Shown here: piece by piece, positions 34,328 through 42,925 of the stretch
Numbering within the stretch: position 1 is the first letter of the stretch
Layout of the letters: every line of letters starts with the position of its first letter
From: Streptomyces leeuwenhoekii
GTDB lineage: Bacteria > Actinomycetota > Actinomycetes > Streptomycetales > Streptomycetaceae
Direction of reading: 5' to 3'
Assembly: GCF_001013905.1 (NCBI RefSeq)
Contig: NZ_LN831790.1
Location: forward strand, 4,106,001 to 4,170,000
DNA: 64,000 bases
Notes under the pieces: generated by a model
What the model was told of the DNA's origin: nothing
Seen by the model: the letters and a program-made list of their open reading frames with translations, nothing else
The model's database searches: none
Position numbers and translations under genes: made by a program

Positions 34328-35119
34328 ATGGCACCCTTCCTTGCATACGAGGACCGCGGCGGCTCCGGTGACCCGGCTGCCACCCCGCTCGTCCTCGTCC
34401 ACGGCCACCCCTTCGACCGCACCATGTGGACGCCGCAGACCGAGGTCTTCGCGGCGTCCCGCCGGGTGATCGCGCCCGATCTGCGGGGCTACGGCGCGTC
34501 CCCGGTCACCCCCGCCCTCACCGACTTCGGCGGGTTCGCGCGGGACATCGAGGCGCTGCTGGACGAGCTGGAGGTGGCGTCCTGCGTCCTGGCCGGGGTG
34601 TCGATGGGGGGCCAGATCGCGATGGAGTGCTACGGCCGTTTCCCCCACCGCGTCCGGGGCCTGGTCCTGGCCGACACCTCCCCCGCGGCGGAGACGCCCG
34701 AGGGCAGGACCGCGCGCCGGGCCATGGCGGACCGCCTGCTGCGCGAGGGCCTGCGCGGGTACGCCGACGAGGTGCTGGAGAAGATGGTCGCCCCGTACGC
34801 GGACCCGCAGGTCAAGGCCCATGTCCACCGCATGATGACGGCCACCCGCCCGGAGGGCGCCGCGGCGGCCCTGCGCGCCCGCGCCGAACGCCCCGACTAC
34901 CGTGAGCTGCTCTCCCGCGCCACGGTTCCGGCCCTGGTCGTCGTGGGCGCCGACGACACCTACACCCCGGTCCCCGGCGCCGAGGCCCTGCACGCGCTGC
35001 TCCCCGACGCGTCCCTGTGTGTCGTGGAGGGCGCCGCCCATCTGCCGAACCTGGAGCGGCCGGAGCGGTTCAACGCGGCCCTGGAGGAGTTCCTGGCCCG
35101 CGTCGACGCGCGAGTATGA
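34328..35119 (+). CDS. Alpha/beta fold hydrolase
   Basis: A 263-residue cytoplasmic hydrolase. The oxyanion motif is VLVHGHPFDR, the nucleophile Ser is in AGVSMGGQIA, the acid is Asp in VVVGADDTYTP, and the His is in GAAHLPNLERP. The lid region spans about 125-195. Substrates could be esters, lactones or haloalkanes; the sequence looks most like 3-oxoadipate enol-lactonase or BPH-type hydrolases without being diagnostic. The ATG at 34328 is preferred over in-frame ATGs at 34304 and 34310 because a -10 element ends 7 bases before it, implying a leaderless transcript. Confidence 0.88.
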   Translation: MAPFLAYEDRGGSGDPAATPLVLVHGHPFDRTMWTPQTEVFAASRRVIAPDLRGYGASPVTPALTDFGGFARDIEALLDELEVASCVLAGVSMGGQIAMECYGRFPHRVRGLVLADTSPAAETPEGRTARRAMADRLLREGLRGYADEVLEKMVAPYADPQVKAHVHRMMTATRPEGAAAALRARAERPDYRELLSRATVPALVVVGADDTYTPVPGAEALHALLPDASLCVVEGAAHLPNLERPERFNAALEEFLARVDARV

Positions 35120-35154
35120 GAGACCTGGGGGAACGGGAGGGGGCGTGACAGAGC

Positions 35155-36180
35155 GTGCGGAGACGTGAGACGGGCGTGCGGGAGGGGCGTGCGGCGGTCA
35201 CGCCGCGGTGGGCCGTCGTCGACCCGCCGGGCGGGCGGCGGCGCCGACGCGGCGCGGGGTGCGCCGGGCTGCTGCTGGCCGCGGTGAGCGTGGTCGCCGG
35301 CTGCCGGGCGGCCGGCAGCGACGGCATCACCCCGGTGCCGCAGTTGCTCGCCTTCCTGCCGTGGCTGCTGGTGCCGGCCGGCGCCGGACTGCTGCTGGCG
35401 CTGTTCGCCCGCTGGTGGACCGGGGCGGTGTGGGGCGTCCTGCTGCTCGGCCTGCTGGCGTGGCACATCGAGCCCTACGGCACCACCGGCGACCCCATCG
35501 GCCTCCCCGTGGCGGAGGTGCGGGTGCTGACCTCCAACGTCGAGTTCGGGCAGGGCACCGGCGCGCTGATCGAGGCGGTGCGCCGCGAGAAGCCGGACCT
35601 CGTCTTCGTCCAGGAGTGCCCGTCCCTGTGCGACGCGGCGCTGCGCGGCCGCCTCGCGGAGGACTACCCCCACCGCCGGGCCGTCGAGGGCGAGGGCCCG
35701 CGGGGCAGTGTCATCCTCAGCCGCTTCCCGCTCCGGGCCACCGCGGGGATCCCCGCCACGATGGGCATGCCCGCCGCCGTCGCCGACGTGCGCGGGCACT
35801 CCGTACGGCTGCAGCTCGCCCATCCGATGCCCCCGCTGCCCGGCCAGGTCGACCGGTGGCGGGCGGAGCTGGACGCGGTGCGCGACGCCGCCGCCGCGGA
35901 CACCCGCACCCCCACCGTGCTGGCGGGCGACTTCAACGCCGGCCAGGACCACGCCGCCTTCCGCCGGATCCTGGACACGGGGCTGCGCGACGCCGCCCGC
36001 CTGGCCGGCTCCCCCCGGGCGCCCACCTGGCCGTCGCCCACCACACCGGGGTTCGGCACGCAGATCGACCATGTGCTGGTGTCGGAGGACTTCACCGTCC
36101 ACGACGCCCGTTTCCTCGGCATCGCGGGCTCCGATCACCGGGCGGTGGTCGTGGGGCTCACGCTGCACGGCCGCGGCTGA
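35155..36180 (+). CDS. Endonuclease/exonuclease/phosphatase family membrane protein
   Basis: A 341-residue protein with three N-terminal TM helices (about 37-52, 62-82 and 88-103) followed by an exo-endo-phosphatase domain on the outside. Catalytic motifs are VLTSNVEFG (metal-side Asn), VFVQE (Glu), GDFNA (Asp/Asn) and GSDHRAVVV (Asp-His). The fold is shared with DNase I, sphingomyelinases and inositol phosphatases; the extracellular position suggests a secreted-type phosphodiesterase. The GTG at 35155 is provisional because several in-frame GTGs follow. It lies 35 bp after the hydrolase gene on the same strand. Confidence 0.85.
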   Translation: MRRRETGVREGRAAVTPRWAVVDPPGGRRRRRGAGCAGLLLAAVSVVAGCRAAGSDGITPVPQLLAFLPWLLVPAGAGLLLALFARWWTGAVWGVLLLGLLAWHIEPYGTTGDPIGLPVAEVRVLTSNVEFGQGTGALIEAVRREKPDLVFVQECPSLCDAALRGRLAEDYPHRRAVEGEGPRGSVILSRFPLRATAGIPATMGMPAAVADVRGHSVRLQLAHPMPPLPGQVDRWRAELDAVRDAAAADTRTPTVLAGDFNAGQDHAAFRRILDTGLRDAARLAGSPRAPTWPSPTTPGFGTQIDHVLVSEDFTVHDARFLGIAGSDHRAVVVGLTLHGRG

Positions 36181-36252
36181 CCCGGGCCCGTACGACGGCC
36201 CCGGCCCGTACGACCACGGCGGCCGGTACGACGAGCCCGGCCCGTACGACGG

Positions 36253-36301
36253 CGGCGGCGCGCCGCTCCGGGCCGGTGGGCCGGGGAGCGGCGCGCCGCC
36301 G
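36253..36301. terminator. Terminator between convergent EEP and PhoX genes
   Basis: A perfect 17-bp inverted repeat (36253-36269 with 36285-36301) with a 15-base loop, lying 23 bp from the PhoX stop. Confidence 0.75.
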
Positions 36302-36324
36302 GGGCACGCGGGGTGAGCGCCGGG

Positions 36325-38397
36325 TCAGACGCCGATGTCGCCCCCGTCCGCGCGCCACACGGCCACGACCGCCGGGCGGACGAGGGAGCCGGGCCCGTCG
36401 GGCCAGGTGCTCGCGGGCTTGTCCACCGAGGCTCCGTCGACCTCGCCCGGGTGCTGCACCGCGACCAGCACGCGCCGGTCCTGGACGACCGGACCGCAGG
36501 TCTCCGCGCCCGTCGGGACGGTCAGGAACTGCTTCAGCTCACCGCGCCGGTCGCCCTTGACCGCGACGCCGAAGAGACCGTCGTGGCTGCCGAGGGCGTT
36601 GCCGTCGGTGGACAGCCACAGGTTGCCGTGAGGGTCGAAGGCGACGTTGTCCGGGCAGGAGATCGGGCTGACGGCGTCCTTGGGGAAGCCGGCGAAGTAC
36701 GTCGCCGGGTCCTCCGGGTCACCGGCGACGAGGAACAGCGACCAGGCGAACGCCGTGCTCTCCGGCCGGTTCCAGCGCTCGGTCAGCTCCAGGACGTGGC
36801 CGTGCTTGTTGCTGTTGCGCGGGTTGGCCTCGTCGGGGCCCGTGTAACCGGCCTTGCCGCGGTTGGAGTTGTTGGTGAGGGCGACGTACACCTTGCCGGT
36901 GACCGGGGAGGGCTCGATGTCCTCGGGGCGGTCCATCTTCGTCGCGCCGACCTTGTCGCCGGCCAGTCGCGTGAAGACGCACACCTCCTCGGCGGTCATG
37001 CCCGGCACGTGCGAGACGGCGCCGTCGGCGGTGGCCGTCACCAGCGGGATCCACTGCCCGCTGCCGTCGAACTCGCCGTCGCCGGGCAGCTTGCCCGTGC
37101 CGTCGATCTCGATGGCCGGGGAGTCGCCGGTGAGCTTGGCGACGTACAGGGTCCCCTCGTCGAGCAGCGACAGGTTGTGCTCGCGGACCGCCCGGGACGT
37201 GCCCTTCTTCATCCGCTTGCTGCCGACGAACTTGTAGAAGTAGTCGAACCGCTCGTCGTCACCGGAGTAGACGACCGGGCGGCCGTCGTGGGTGAGCCGC
37301 ACGGTCGCGGCCTCGTGCTTGAACCGGCCGAGGGCGGTGTGCTTGCGCGGCGTGGAGTGCGGGTCGTACGGGTCGAACTCGACGACGTAGCCGAAGCGGT
37401 GCACCTCGTTCGGCTCCTGCGCCACGTCGAAGCGCTTGTCGAACCGCTCCCACTTGCGCTCGGTGGCGCCGGTGCCGATCCCGTACCGCTTGTCGGTGGC
37501 GCGGCTGCTGTTGGCGAAGTACTGGTTGAAGTTCTCCTCGCCGTGCAGCGTCGTGCCCCACGGGGTGGTGCCGCCGGAGCAGTTGTTCAGCGTGCCGAGC
37601 ACCTTGGTGCCGGTGCGGTCGGCGGAGGTCTTCACCAGCTCCGATCCGGCGGCCGGCCCGGTGAGCCGGAACTCGGTGGTGGCGGTCACCCGCCGGTTGA
37701 GGTGGTGCCGGGTGACGGGCGTCAGCTTCCCGGTCCTGCGGTCCTCCTCCACGACCACGGCGGACAGCCCGTGCGCGGCCCAGGCGATCTCCACCTGCTC
37801 GCGCGTCGGGTTGTCGGGGTCGTACCCGCGGAACATGAGCACCTCGTCGGTGTACTCGTGGTTGGCGACGAGGAGCTGCCGGTTCCGCTCGCCGGGCAGC
37901 GGCAGTAGCGCGAGGAAGTCGTTGTTGTAGCCGAACTGCCCGGCCTGCGCCTCGGCGGACTGGTGGTCCGGGTCGAAGGCGGGCGCGCCGCGGAGAATCG
38001 GCTCGCCCCAGCGGATGACGACGTTCTGACGGTAGCCCTCCGGTACGACCACGGCGTCCCGCGTGTTGGGAGCCACCGGCGTGAACCGCAGCCCGCGCGC
38101 GCCCTTCTGCTTCCCACGCGCCGCGGCCTGCGCCGCCGGGGCGGCGTTCGCCTCGGGCGCCCCCGCAAGGGTGACCGTCCCGGCGCCCGCGGCGGCGACG
38201 GTGACGACGGCGGCGGCCCGCATCATCGAACGGCGGCTGAGCGCACCGGCGATGACATCACCGACGTACTCGTTGGAGCTGGTGTTGGGCACCTCGTGGA
38301 AGCAGGCGTCACCACACCGGAAACGACAGGTCATGGCGGACCGTCCGCCGGGATGGGACCCGGACGGCGTTCCGATCAGCGGCAGCAGCTTGCGCAC
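36325..38397 (-). CDS. phoX: PhoX family alkaline phosphatase (DUF839), Tat-exported
   Basis: A 690-residue secreted phosphatase. The long N-terminus contains a twin-arginine signal (ALSRRSMMRAAAVVTVAAAG, about 52-71) and a cleavage region ending NAA near residue 85. The mature part shows PhoX/DUF839 features: TTLHGEENFNQYFAN, WGTTLHGEE acidic metal ligands, KMDRPEDIEPSP, and NVAFDPHGNLWLSTDG propeller repeats. PhoX enzymes are Ca/Fe-dependent phosphomonoesterases used under phosphate starvation. The GTG follows GGGGAG. A PHO box and a -10 lie upstream, so PhoP control is expected. From memory, this gene belongs to the PhoP regulon in S. coelicolor (not verified). Confidence 0.9.
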   Translation of the reverse strand: MRKLLPLIGTPSGSHPGGRSAMTCRFRCGDACFHEVPNTSSNEYVGDVIAGALSRRSMMRAAAVVTVAAAGAGTVTLAGAPEANAAPAAQAAARGKQKGARGLRFTPVAPNTRDAVVVPEGYRQNVVIRWGEPILRGAPAFDPDHQSAEAQAGQFGYNNDFLALLPLPGERNRQLLVANHEYTDEVLMFRGYDPDNPTREQVEIAWAAHGLSAVVVEEDRRTGKLTPVTRHHLNRRVTATTEFRLTGPAAGSELVKTSADRTGTKVLGTLNNCSGGTTPWGTTLHGEENFNQYFANSSRATDKRYGIGTGATERKWERFDKRFDVAQEPNEVHRFGYVVEFDPYDPHSTPRKHTALGRFKHEAATVRLTHDGRPVVYSGDDERFDYFYKFVGSKRMKKGTSRAVREHNLSLLDEGTLYVAKLTGDSPAIEIDGTGKLPGDGEFDGSGQWIPLVTATADGAVSHVPGMTAEEVCVFTRLAGDKVGATKMDRPEDIEPSPVTGKVYVALTNNSNRGKAGYTGPDEANPRNSNKHGHVLELTERWNRPESTAFAWSLFLVAGDPEDPATYFAGFPKDAVSPISCPDNVAFDPHGNLWLSTDGNALGSHDGLFGVAVKGDRRGELKQFLTVPTGAETCGPVVQDRRVLVAVQHPGEVDGASVDKPASTWPDGPGSLVRPAVVAVWRADGGDIGV

Positions 38398-38444
38398 GGT
38401 TGTTCTCCCCTGGGATGCCCTGAGATGCCCTTGGTGTCAGCGCG

Positions 38445-38450
38445 ACCGTA
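38445..38450 (-). promoter_or_regulatory. -10 element of the phoX promoter
   Basis: TACGGT on the minus strand fits TAnnnT. The PHO box ends 27 bp upstream, putting bound PhoP next to the -35 position. Confidence 0.5.
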
Positions 38451-38477
38451 GGAGCACGTACGTGCGAGAACGGGGCG

Positions 38478-38499
38478 CCAGGATGAACAACGAGTGAAC
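38478..38499 (-). promoter_or_regulatory. PHO box (PhoP operator) of phoX
   Basis: Two 11-bp direct repeats on the minus strand, GTTCACTCGTT and GTTCATCCTGG. They match the Streptomyces PHO-box unit GTTCAcc with correct 11-bp spacing, 81 bp upstream of the phosphatase start codon. Confidence 0.8.
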
Positions 38500-38652
38500 C
38501 CCCGCCATCCGACAGGAAGGCCGGGACCCGGCTTGACGAGACCGGGATTTCGTGGCAGACCCTGCCCGGCGTCAAAACCCGGGGCCGCTAACCTTACGTG
38601 TCCGTCCTGGCCAGGGATTGACGGGCTTCACCTCATGCGAAGGGTTGCGCAC

Positions 38653-40428
38653 ATGGGCATTCTCACTCTCCTGCGGAACGCGTTCGGCCGCTCACGCAAA
38701 GCGAAGACGGCCCAGGCGGAGGATGCGGCGCCGCAGCCGCCCGCGCAGACCGCGCCCGAGCCGGCCCCGGCGACGGCCCCGGAGACGGCCCCGGATGCGG
38801 CTCCCCCGACGGCCGCCGAGGCGCCCCCCGCCCCGGAACCGAAGCTCCCGTCCCAGTCCGCGCCCCGGACCACCACCGCCGCCCCCGCGCCCGCCCCGCA
38901 GGTCCCCGAGCCCCGCCCGTCCGGCCCCGGGGAACACGAACTCGTCACCGCCGCCTTCGACAAGGTCACGGTGCCGAGGCCGACCCGGACACCGGAGCAG
39001 GAGGACACCCCCACCACCATCGAGGCGGAGCCCGAGCCCCGGGGGGAAGCGAAGCCCGAGGCGGAGCCCGAGCCCCGGGGGGAAGCGAAGCCCGAGGCGG
39101 AGCCCGAGCCCCGGGGGGAAGCGAAGCCCGAGGCCGAGTCCGAGTCCGACACCAAGACCGAGTCCGAGACCAGGACCGAGTCCGACACCAGGACCGAGTC
39201 CGACACCAAGACCGAGACTCGGAGCGAGGCGGAACTCGAGCCCGAGCCCAAGGCCGAGACGGAGTCCGAGCCCGAGACCGAAGCCCACAGGGAGCCGGAG
39301 ACCGAGACGGCGCCGAAGCCCGAGGCCGGAACGGACACCGAGACGGGACCGGAGATTGGGACGGGACCGGCGACCGGCACCGTCACCGAGGCCGAGGCCG
39401 AGACCGAGACCGAGACCGGGACCGGGACCGGGACCGGGACCGGGACCGGGACTCAGGCCGAGGCCCAGACGGACACCGAGCCCGAGCCCGGAACCGACAC
39501 CGACACCGACACCCGGGCCCAGGCCGAAACCCAGCCCAAGCCCGAGACCGACACCGAGGCCCGGCCCGAAACCCAGCCCCAGCCCGAGACCGAGACCGAC
39601 ACCGAGGCCGAGGCCGGGACCGACACCGGGGCCGAGCAGGCGCCGCGGGAACCGCAGCCCCAGCCCGCACCCTCCCCGAAGCCCGCCTCCGCCCCGGAAC
39701 CGGAACCGGCCACGAAGGGCCCGGCCGAGACGGAACCGGCCACCGCGGACGAGGTCAAGTCCGGCAAGCCCGCCGTCTCCGCCGCGCGCGTCCGTTCCCG
39801 CGCCCCCCACCTCTCCACCGCCTACAAGGCCGCCGGCGCCGCCCTCAGGAAATACGGCCTCACCGGCGCCCGCGCCAAGGTGTACCTGGTCCTGGACCGT
39901 TCCGCCTCGATGCGCCCGTACTACAAGGACGGCTCCGCCCAGGCACTGGCCGAGCAGACCCTGGCCCTCGCCGCGCACCTCGACCCCGAGGCCACGGTCC
40001 CCGTCGTGTTCTTCTCCACCGAACTGGACGGCACCGGCGAGCTCACCCTCGACGAGCACGAGAACAAGATCGACGAGCTGCACGCCGCGCTCGGCCGGAT
40101 GGGCCGTACCAGCTACCACGCGGCCGTCGAGGAGGTCCTCGCCGCGCACGGGAAGTCCGCCCCCGGCACCCCCGCCCTGGTGGTCTTCCAGACGGACGGC
40201 GCGCCAGACGCCAAGACGCCCGCGACCCGGTCCCTGGAGGAGGCCGCGGCGGACCGGCCCGCCGTCTTCTTCTCCTTCGTCGCCTTCGGCGACCCGGAGA
40301 ACAAGGCGTTCGACTACCTCCGCAAGCTGCGCACGGGCAACGCCTCGCACTTCCTCGCCGGCGAGGCCCCCCGCGAGCTGACGGACAAGGAGCTGTACGA
40401 GGGAATCCTCGCCTCCTGGCGCCCGTGA
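38653..40428 (+). CDS. vWA domain protein with long acidic repeat region
   Basis: A 591-residue protein. The N-terminus [18 protein letters not shown] is short, basic and amphipathic. Residues about 20-375 are a low-complexity Pro/Glu/Thr region of tandem repeats (three exact [12 protein letters not shown] units, then ESDTRT and GTGTGT repeats). The C-terminal vWA domain (about 405-591) has the MIDAS motif DRSAS in [12 protein letters not shown], like tellurium-resistance TerF/TerY-type vWA proteins. Start: GAAGGG 8 bases upstream. The role may be metal-dependent protein interaction; no Ter cluster is nearby. The repeat DNA is slippage-prone, so length may vary between strains. Confidence 0.85.
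   Translation: MGILTLLRNAFGRSRKAKTAQAEDAAPQPPAQTAPEPAPATAPETAPDAAPPTAAEAPPAPEPKLPSQSAPRTTTAAPAPAPQVPEPRPSGPGEHELVTAAFDKVTVPRPTRTPEQEDTPTTIEAEPEPRGEAKPEAEPEPRGEAKPEAEPEPRGEAKPEAESESDTKTESETRTESDTRTESDTKTETRSEAELEPEPKAETESEPETEAHREPETETAPKPEAGTDTETGPEIGTGPATGTVTEAEAETETETGTGTGTGTGTGTQAEAQTDTEPEPGTDTDTDTRAQAETQPKPETDTEARPETQPQPETETDTEAEAGTDTGAEQAPREPQPQPAPSPKPASAPEPEPATKGPAETEPATADEVKSGKPAVSAARVRSRAPHLSTAYKAAGAALRKYGLTGARAKVYLVLDRSASMRPYYKDGSAQALAEQTLALAAHLDPEATVPVVFFSTELDGTGELTLDEHENKIDELHAALGRMGRTSYHAAVEEVLAAHGKSAPGTPALVVFQTDGAPDAKTPATRSLEEAAADRPAVFFSFVAFGDPENKAFDYLRKLRTGNASHFLAGEAPRELTDKELYEGILASWRP
39025..39132 (+). repeat. Three perfect 36-bp tandem repeats in the vWA gene
   Basis: Copies at 39025-39060, 39061-39096 and 39097-39132 are identical at the DNA level, each encoding 12 residues ([12 protein letters not shown]). 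Shorter hexanucleotide repeats of ACCGGG/ACCGAG type follow around 39395-39450. Confidence 0.9.
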
Positions 40429-40523
40429 CCGTGCGAAACCGGGGGGCGGGCGGGGACCGGCACCGCGTCCACCCCCCGGAACGCGTGTGAGTCGATCTTG
40501 CCGGGACCAGTAGGATTTCGACC

Positions 40524-42140
40524 ATGGCGGCCACTGGATCCGAGAAGCAGGGTGGCAAGGCGTTCTACGTCAGCACCCCCATCTACTACGTCAACGACGC
40601 TCCTCACCTGGGCCACGCCTACACGACCGTCGCAGGGGACGTGCTCACGCGCTGGCACCGTCAGCGCGGCGAGAAGGTGTGGTACCTCACCGGCACGGAC
40701 GAGCACGGTCAGAAGATCATGCGCACCGCGGAGGCGAACGGCGTCAGCCCGCAGGAGTGGGCCGACAAGCTCGTCACCGAAGCGTGGAAGCCTCTCTGGG
40801 AGCACCTGGAGATCGCGAACGACGACTTCATCCGCACCACGCAGCAGCGGCACACCGACCGCGTCCAGGAGTTCGTGCAGGACCTGTACGACAAGGGCGA
40901 GATCTACAAGGGCGGCTACGAGGGCCCGTACTGCGTGGGCTGCGAGGAGTACAAGCTCCCCGGCGAGCTGCTCGACGGCGAGGGCGAGTACGCGGGCCAG
41001 AAGCTGTGCCCGATCCACAAGAAGCCGGTGGAGACCCTCAGCGAGGAGAACTACTTCTTCAAGCTGAGCGAGTACGGCGACCGGCTCCTCGCCCACTACG
41101 AGGCCAACCCGGACTTCATCCAGCCCGAGTCCGCGCGCAACGAGGTCGTCAACTTCGTCCGCCAGGGCCTTCAGGACCTCTCCATCTCCCGCTCGACCTT
41201 CGACTGGGGCATCCCGATCCCCTGGGACGAGAAGCACGTCATCTACGTGTGGGTCGACGCGCTGCTGAACTACGCCACCGCGGTCGGGTACAACGAGAAC
41301 CAGGAGAAGTTCGAGGCCACCTTCCCGGCCGACGTCCACCTGGTCGGCAAGGACATCCTCCGCTTCCACGCCGTGATCTGGCCCGCCATGCTGATGGCGC
41401 AGGGCCTGCCGCTGCCCGGCAAGATCGCTGCCAACGGCTGGCTGATGGTCGGCGGCGAGAAGATGTCAAAGTCGAACCTGACCGGCATCAAGCCGCAGGA
41501 CCTGACCTCGCACTTCGGCGTGGACGCCTACCGCTGGTACTTCCTGCGCGCGATCGCCTTCGGCCAGGACGGTTCCTTCTCCTGGGAGGACTTCTCCGCC
41601 CGGTACACCTCCGAGCTGGCCAACGACTACGGCAACCTCGCCTCGCGTGTCGCGGCGATGGTCGGCAAGTACTTCGGCGGCACGCTGCCGGAGGCGACGG
41701 CGGTGGGCGAGGCCGAGAAGGCGATCCACGCCCACCTTGCCAAGGCCGTCACGGAGGCCGACCGGAAGATCGGCGAGAAGCTGGACTTCCAGGGCGGCAT
41801 CCTCGCCGTCTTCGACTTCATCAAGCAGGTCAACGGCTACATCACCGAGCAGGAGCCGTGGAAGGTGGCCAAGGACGACTCGCCGGAGGGCAAGGCCCGT
41901 CTGGCGACGATCCTCTACACCGCCGCGGAGTCGCTCCGCGCGGTGGCGGTCCTGCTGAACCCGGTCATGCCTCAGACGTCCCAGAAGCTCTGGGACTCGC
42001 TGGGGGCCGATGCCTCCCTCGGCCGCCTCGCGGACCAGAAGGTCCAGGAGGCGGGGGACTGGGGCCGGCTGCCGGCCGGATCGACGGTCACCAAGGGCGC
42101 CGTTCTCTTCCCGCGTCTCGAGGAGAAGCCGAGCGCGTAA
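40524..42140 (+). CDS. metG: Methionyl-tRNA synthetase
   Basis: A 538-residue class I synthetase that charges tRNA-Met and initiator tRNA. The HIGH signature is HLGH (28-31) and KMSKS is at 313-317. The zinc-binding knuckle has Cys137/Cys140 and Cys162/His165. The alpha-helical anticodon domain follows, and there is no C-terminal EMAP/tRNA-binding extension. Length is normal for actinobacteria. The ATG at 40524 follows TAGGAT by 7 bases: this could be a -10 of a leaderless mRNA or, read as AGGA, a ribosome site. Both remain possible. A strong hairpin lies 21 bp after the stop. Confidence 0.97.
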   Translation: MAATGSEKQGGKAFYVSTPIYYVNDAPHLGHAYTTVAGDVLTRWHRQRGEKVWYLTGTDEHGQKIMRTAEANGVSPQEWADKLVTEAWKPLWEHLEIANDDFIRTTQQRHTDRVQEFVQDLYDKGEIYKGGYEGPYCVGCEEYKLPGELLDGEGEYAGQKLCPIHKKPVETLSEENYFFKLSEYGDRLLAHYEANPDFIQPESARNEVVNFVRQGLQDLSISRSTFDWGIPIPWDEKHVIYVWVDALLNYATAVGYNENQEKFEATFPADVHLVGKDILRFHAVIWPAMLMAQGLPLPGKIAANGWLMVGGEKMSKSNLTGIKPQDLTSHFGVDAYRWYFLRAIAFGQDGSFSWEDFSARYTSELANDYGNLASRVAAMVGKYFGGTLPEATAVGEAEKAIHAHLAKAVTEADRKIGEKLDFQGGILAVFDFIKQVNGYITEQEPWKVAKDDSPEGKARLATILYTAAESLRAVAVLLNPVMPQTSQKLWDSLGADASLGRLADQKVQEAGDWGRLPAGSTVTKGAVLFPRLEEKPSA

Positions 42141-42161
42141 CACGCTCGCTACAGCGTGGGA

Positions 42162-42189
42162 CCCGGGAGAAGGAGATCCTTCTCCCGGG
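42162..42189 (+). terminator. metG terminator hairpin
   Basis: A perfect 12-bp inverted repeat (42162-42173 with 42178-42189) with a 4-base loop. Confidence 0.75.
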
Positions 42190-42260
42190 CCCTCCGCTTT
42201 GCGAGGATCACAGGCGGGGCGGCCGTCCGGCCGCCGACGCACCATTGGGGGGACCACACC

Positions 42261-42626
42261 ATGGCACTGTTCGGCAACGCGCACACCGTCGACCCGGCCC
42301 AGGCCCAGCAGGACTACGCCCGTCTGCTGGGTCACGGCGAGCAGGTGCACGCCGCCTACCTGCTGATCCGGGACACCATCCTGTTCACCGACCGCCGGCT
42401 GATCCTGGTCGACAAGCAGGGCATCACCGGCAAGAAGACGGAGTACCACTCCGTCCCGTACCGCAGCATCACCCACTTCTCCGTGGAGACCGCGGGCACC
42501 TTCGACCTCGACGCCGAACTGAAGATCTGGATCTCCGGCACCCCGGCCCCCCTCCAGAAGACGTTCACCAAGGGCGTCGACATCTACGAGGTCCAGGCCA
42601 TCCTCACCCAGTTCGTCGCCCGCTGA
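42261..42626 (+). CDS. PH domain-containing protein (bacterial PH type)
   Basis: A 121-residue single-domain protein with a bacterial PH fold: VHAAYLLIRDTILFTDRRLILVDK, then EYHSVPYRSITHFSVETAGTF, DLDAELKIWI and a C-terminal helix IYEVQAILTQFV. Widespread and usually annotated as PH domain protein of unknown role. No TM or signal is present, so it is cytoplasmic. The start at 42261 follows GGGGGG by 8 bases. It lies downstream of the metG terminator and appears independently transcribed. Confidence 0.87.
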   Translation: MALFGNAHTVDPAQAQQDYARLLGHGEQVHAAYLLIRDTILFTDRRLILVDKQGITGKKTEYHSVPYRSITHFSVETAGTFDLDAELKIWISGTPAPLQKTFTKGVDIYEVQAILTQFVAR

Positions 42627-42647
42627 CCCACCCAGCGGCGCCCCACA

Positions 42648-42853
42648 CGAAGGGGGCAGCACGCGGGCAGGCTCTGGGCGAAGCGCGAGCCGTCCTGCGC
42701 GTGCTGGAGACCCGCTCCATTCCCGTCCCCGACGCCCTCCGTGAGCGGATCACCTCGTGCACCGATCTCGACCGCCTCGACGACCGGCTCGGCCGGGCCG
42801 TGACCGTCGGGCGGGCGGAGGAGCTGTTCGGCGAGGACGGCGCTGCCGGCTGA
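42648..42853 (+). pseudogene. Rpn family nuclease/transposase, C-terminal remnant
   Basis: About 68 codons (GQALGEARAVLRVLETRS, then CTDLDRLDDRLGRAVTVGRA) match the extreme C-terminus of Streptomyces Rpn/PD-(D/E)XK recombination-promoting nucleases (full length about 280-300). The nuclease core is missing, and no start signal exists. The fragment begins 22 bp after the PH-domain stop. I interpret it as the tail of a deleted mobile-type gene. Confidence 0.6.
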
Positions 42854-42865
42854 CGGCGGGAGCAG

Positions 42866-42912
42866 GACAGGGGCCCGGCACCGGGAGATCGCTCCGGTGC
42901 CGGGCCCCTGTC
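42866..42912. terminator. Terminator of aspS (bidirectional)
   Basis: A perfect 19-bp inverted repeat (42866-42884 with 42894-42912), 13 bp from the aspS stop. Confidence 0.8.
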
Positions 42913-42925
42913 GTGGCCGTCGGGA

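Noticed and set aside
39025..39132. CRISPR-like 36-bp repeat in the vWA gene
   Set aside because: Contiguous, in-frame and encoding protein repeats, without spacers.
38692..40350. Open minus-strand frame of 552 codons across the vWA gene
   Set aside because: It mirrors the repeat region: GC-biased codons are open on both strands. It has no ribosome site, no domain, and Gly/Leu/Arg-only composition.
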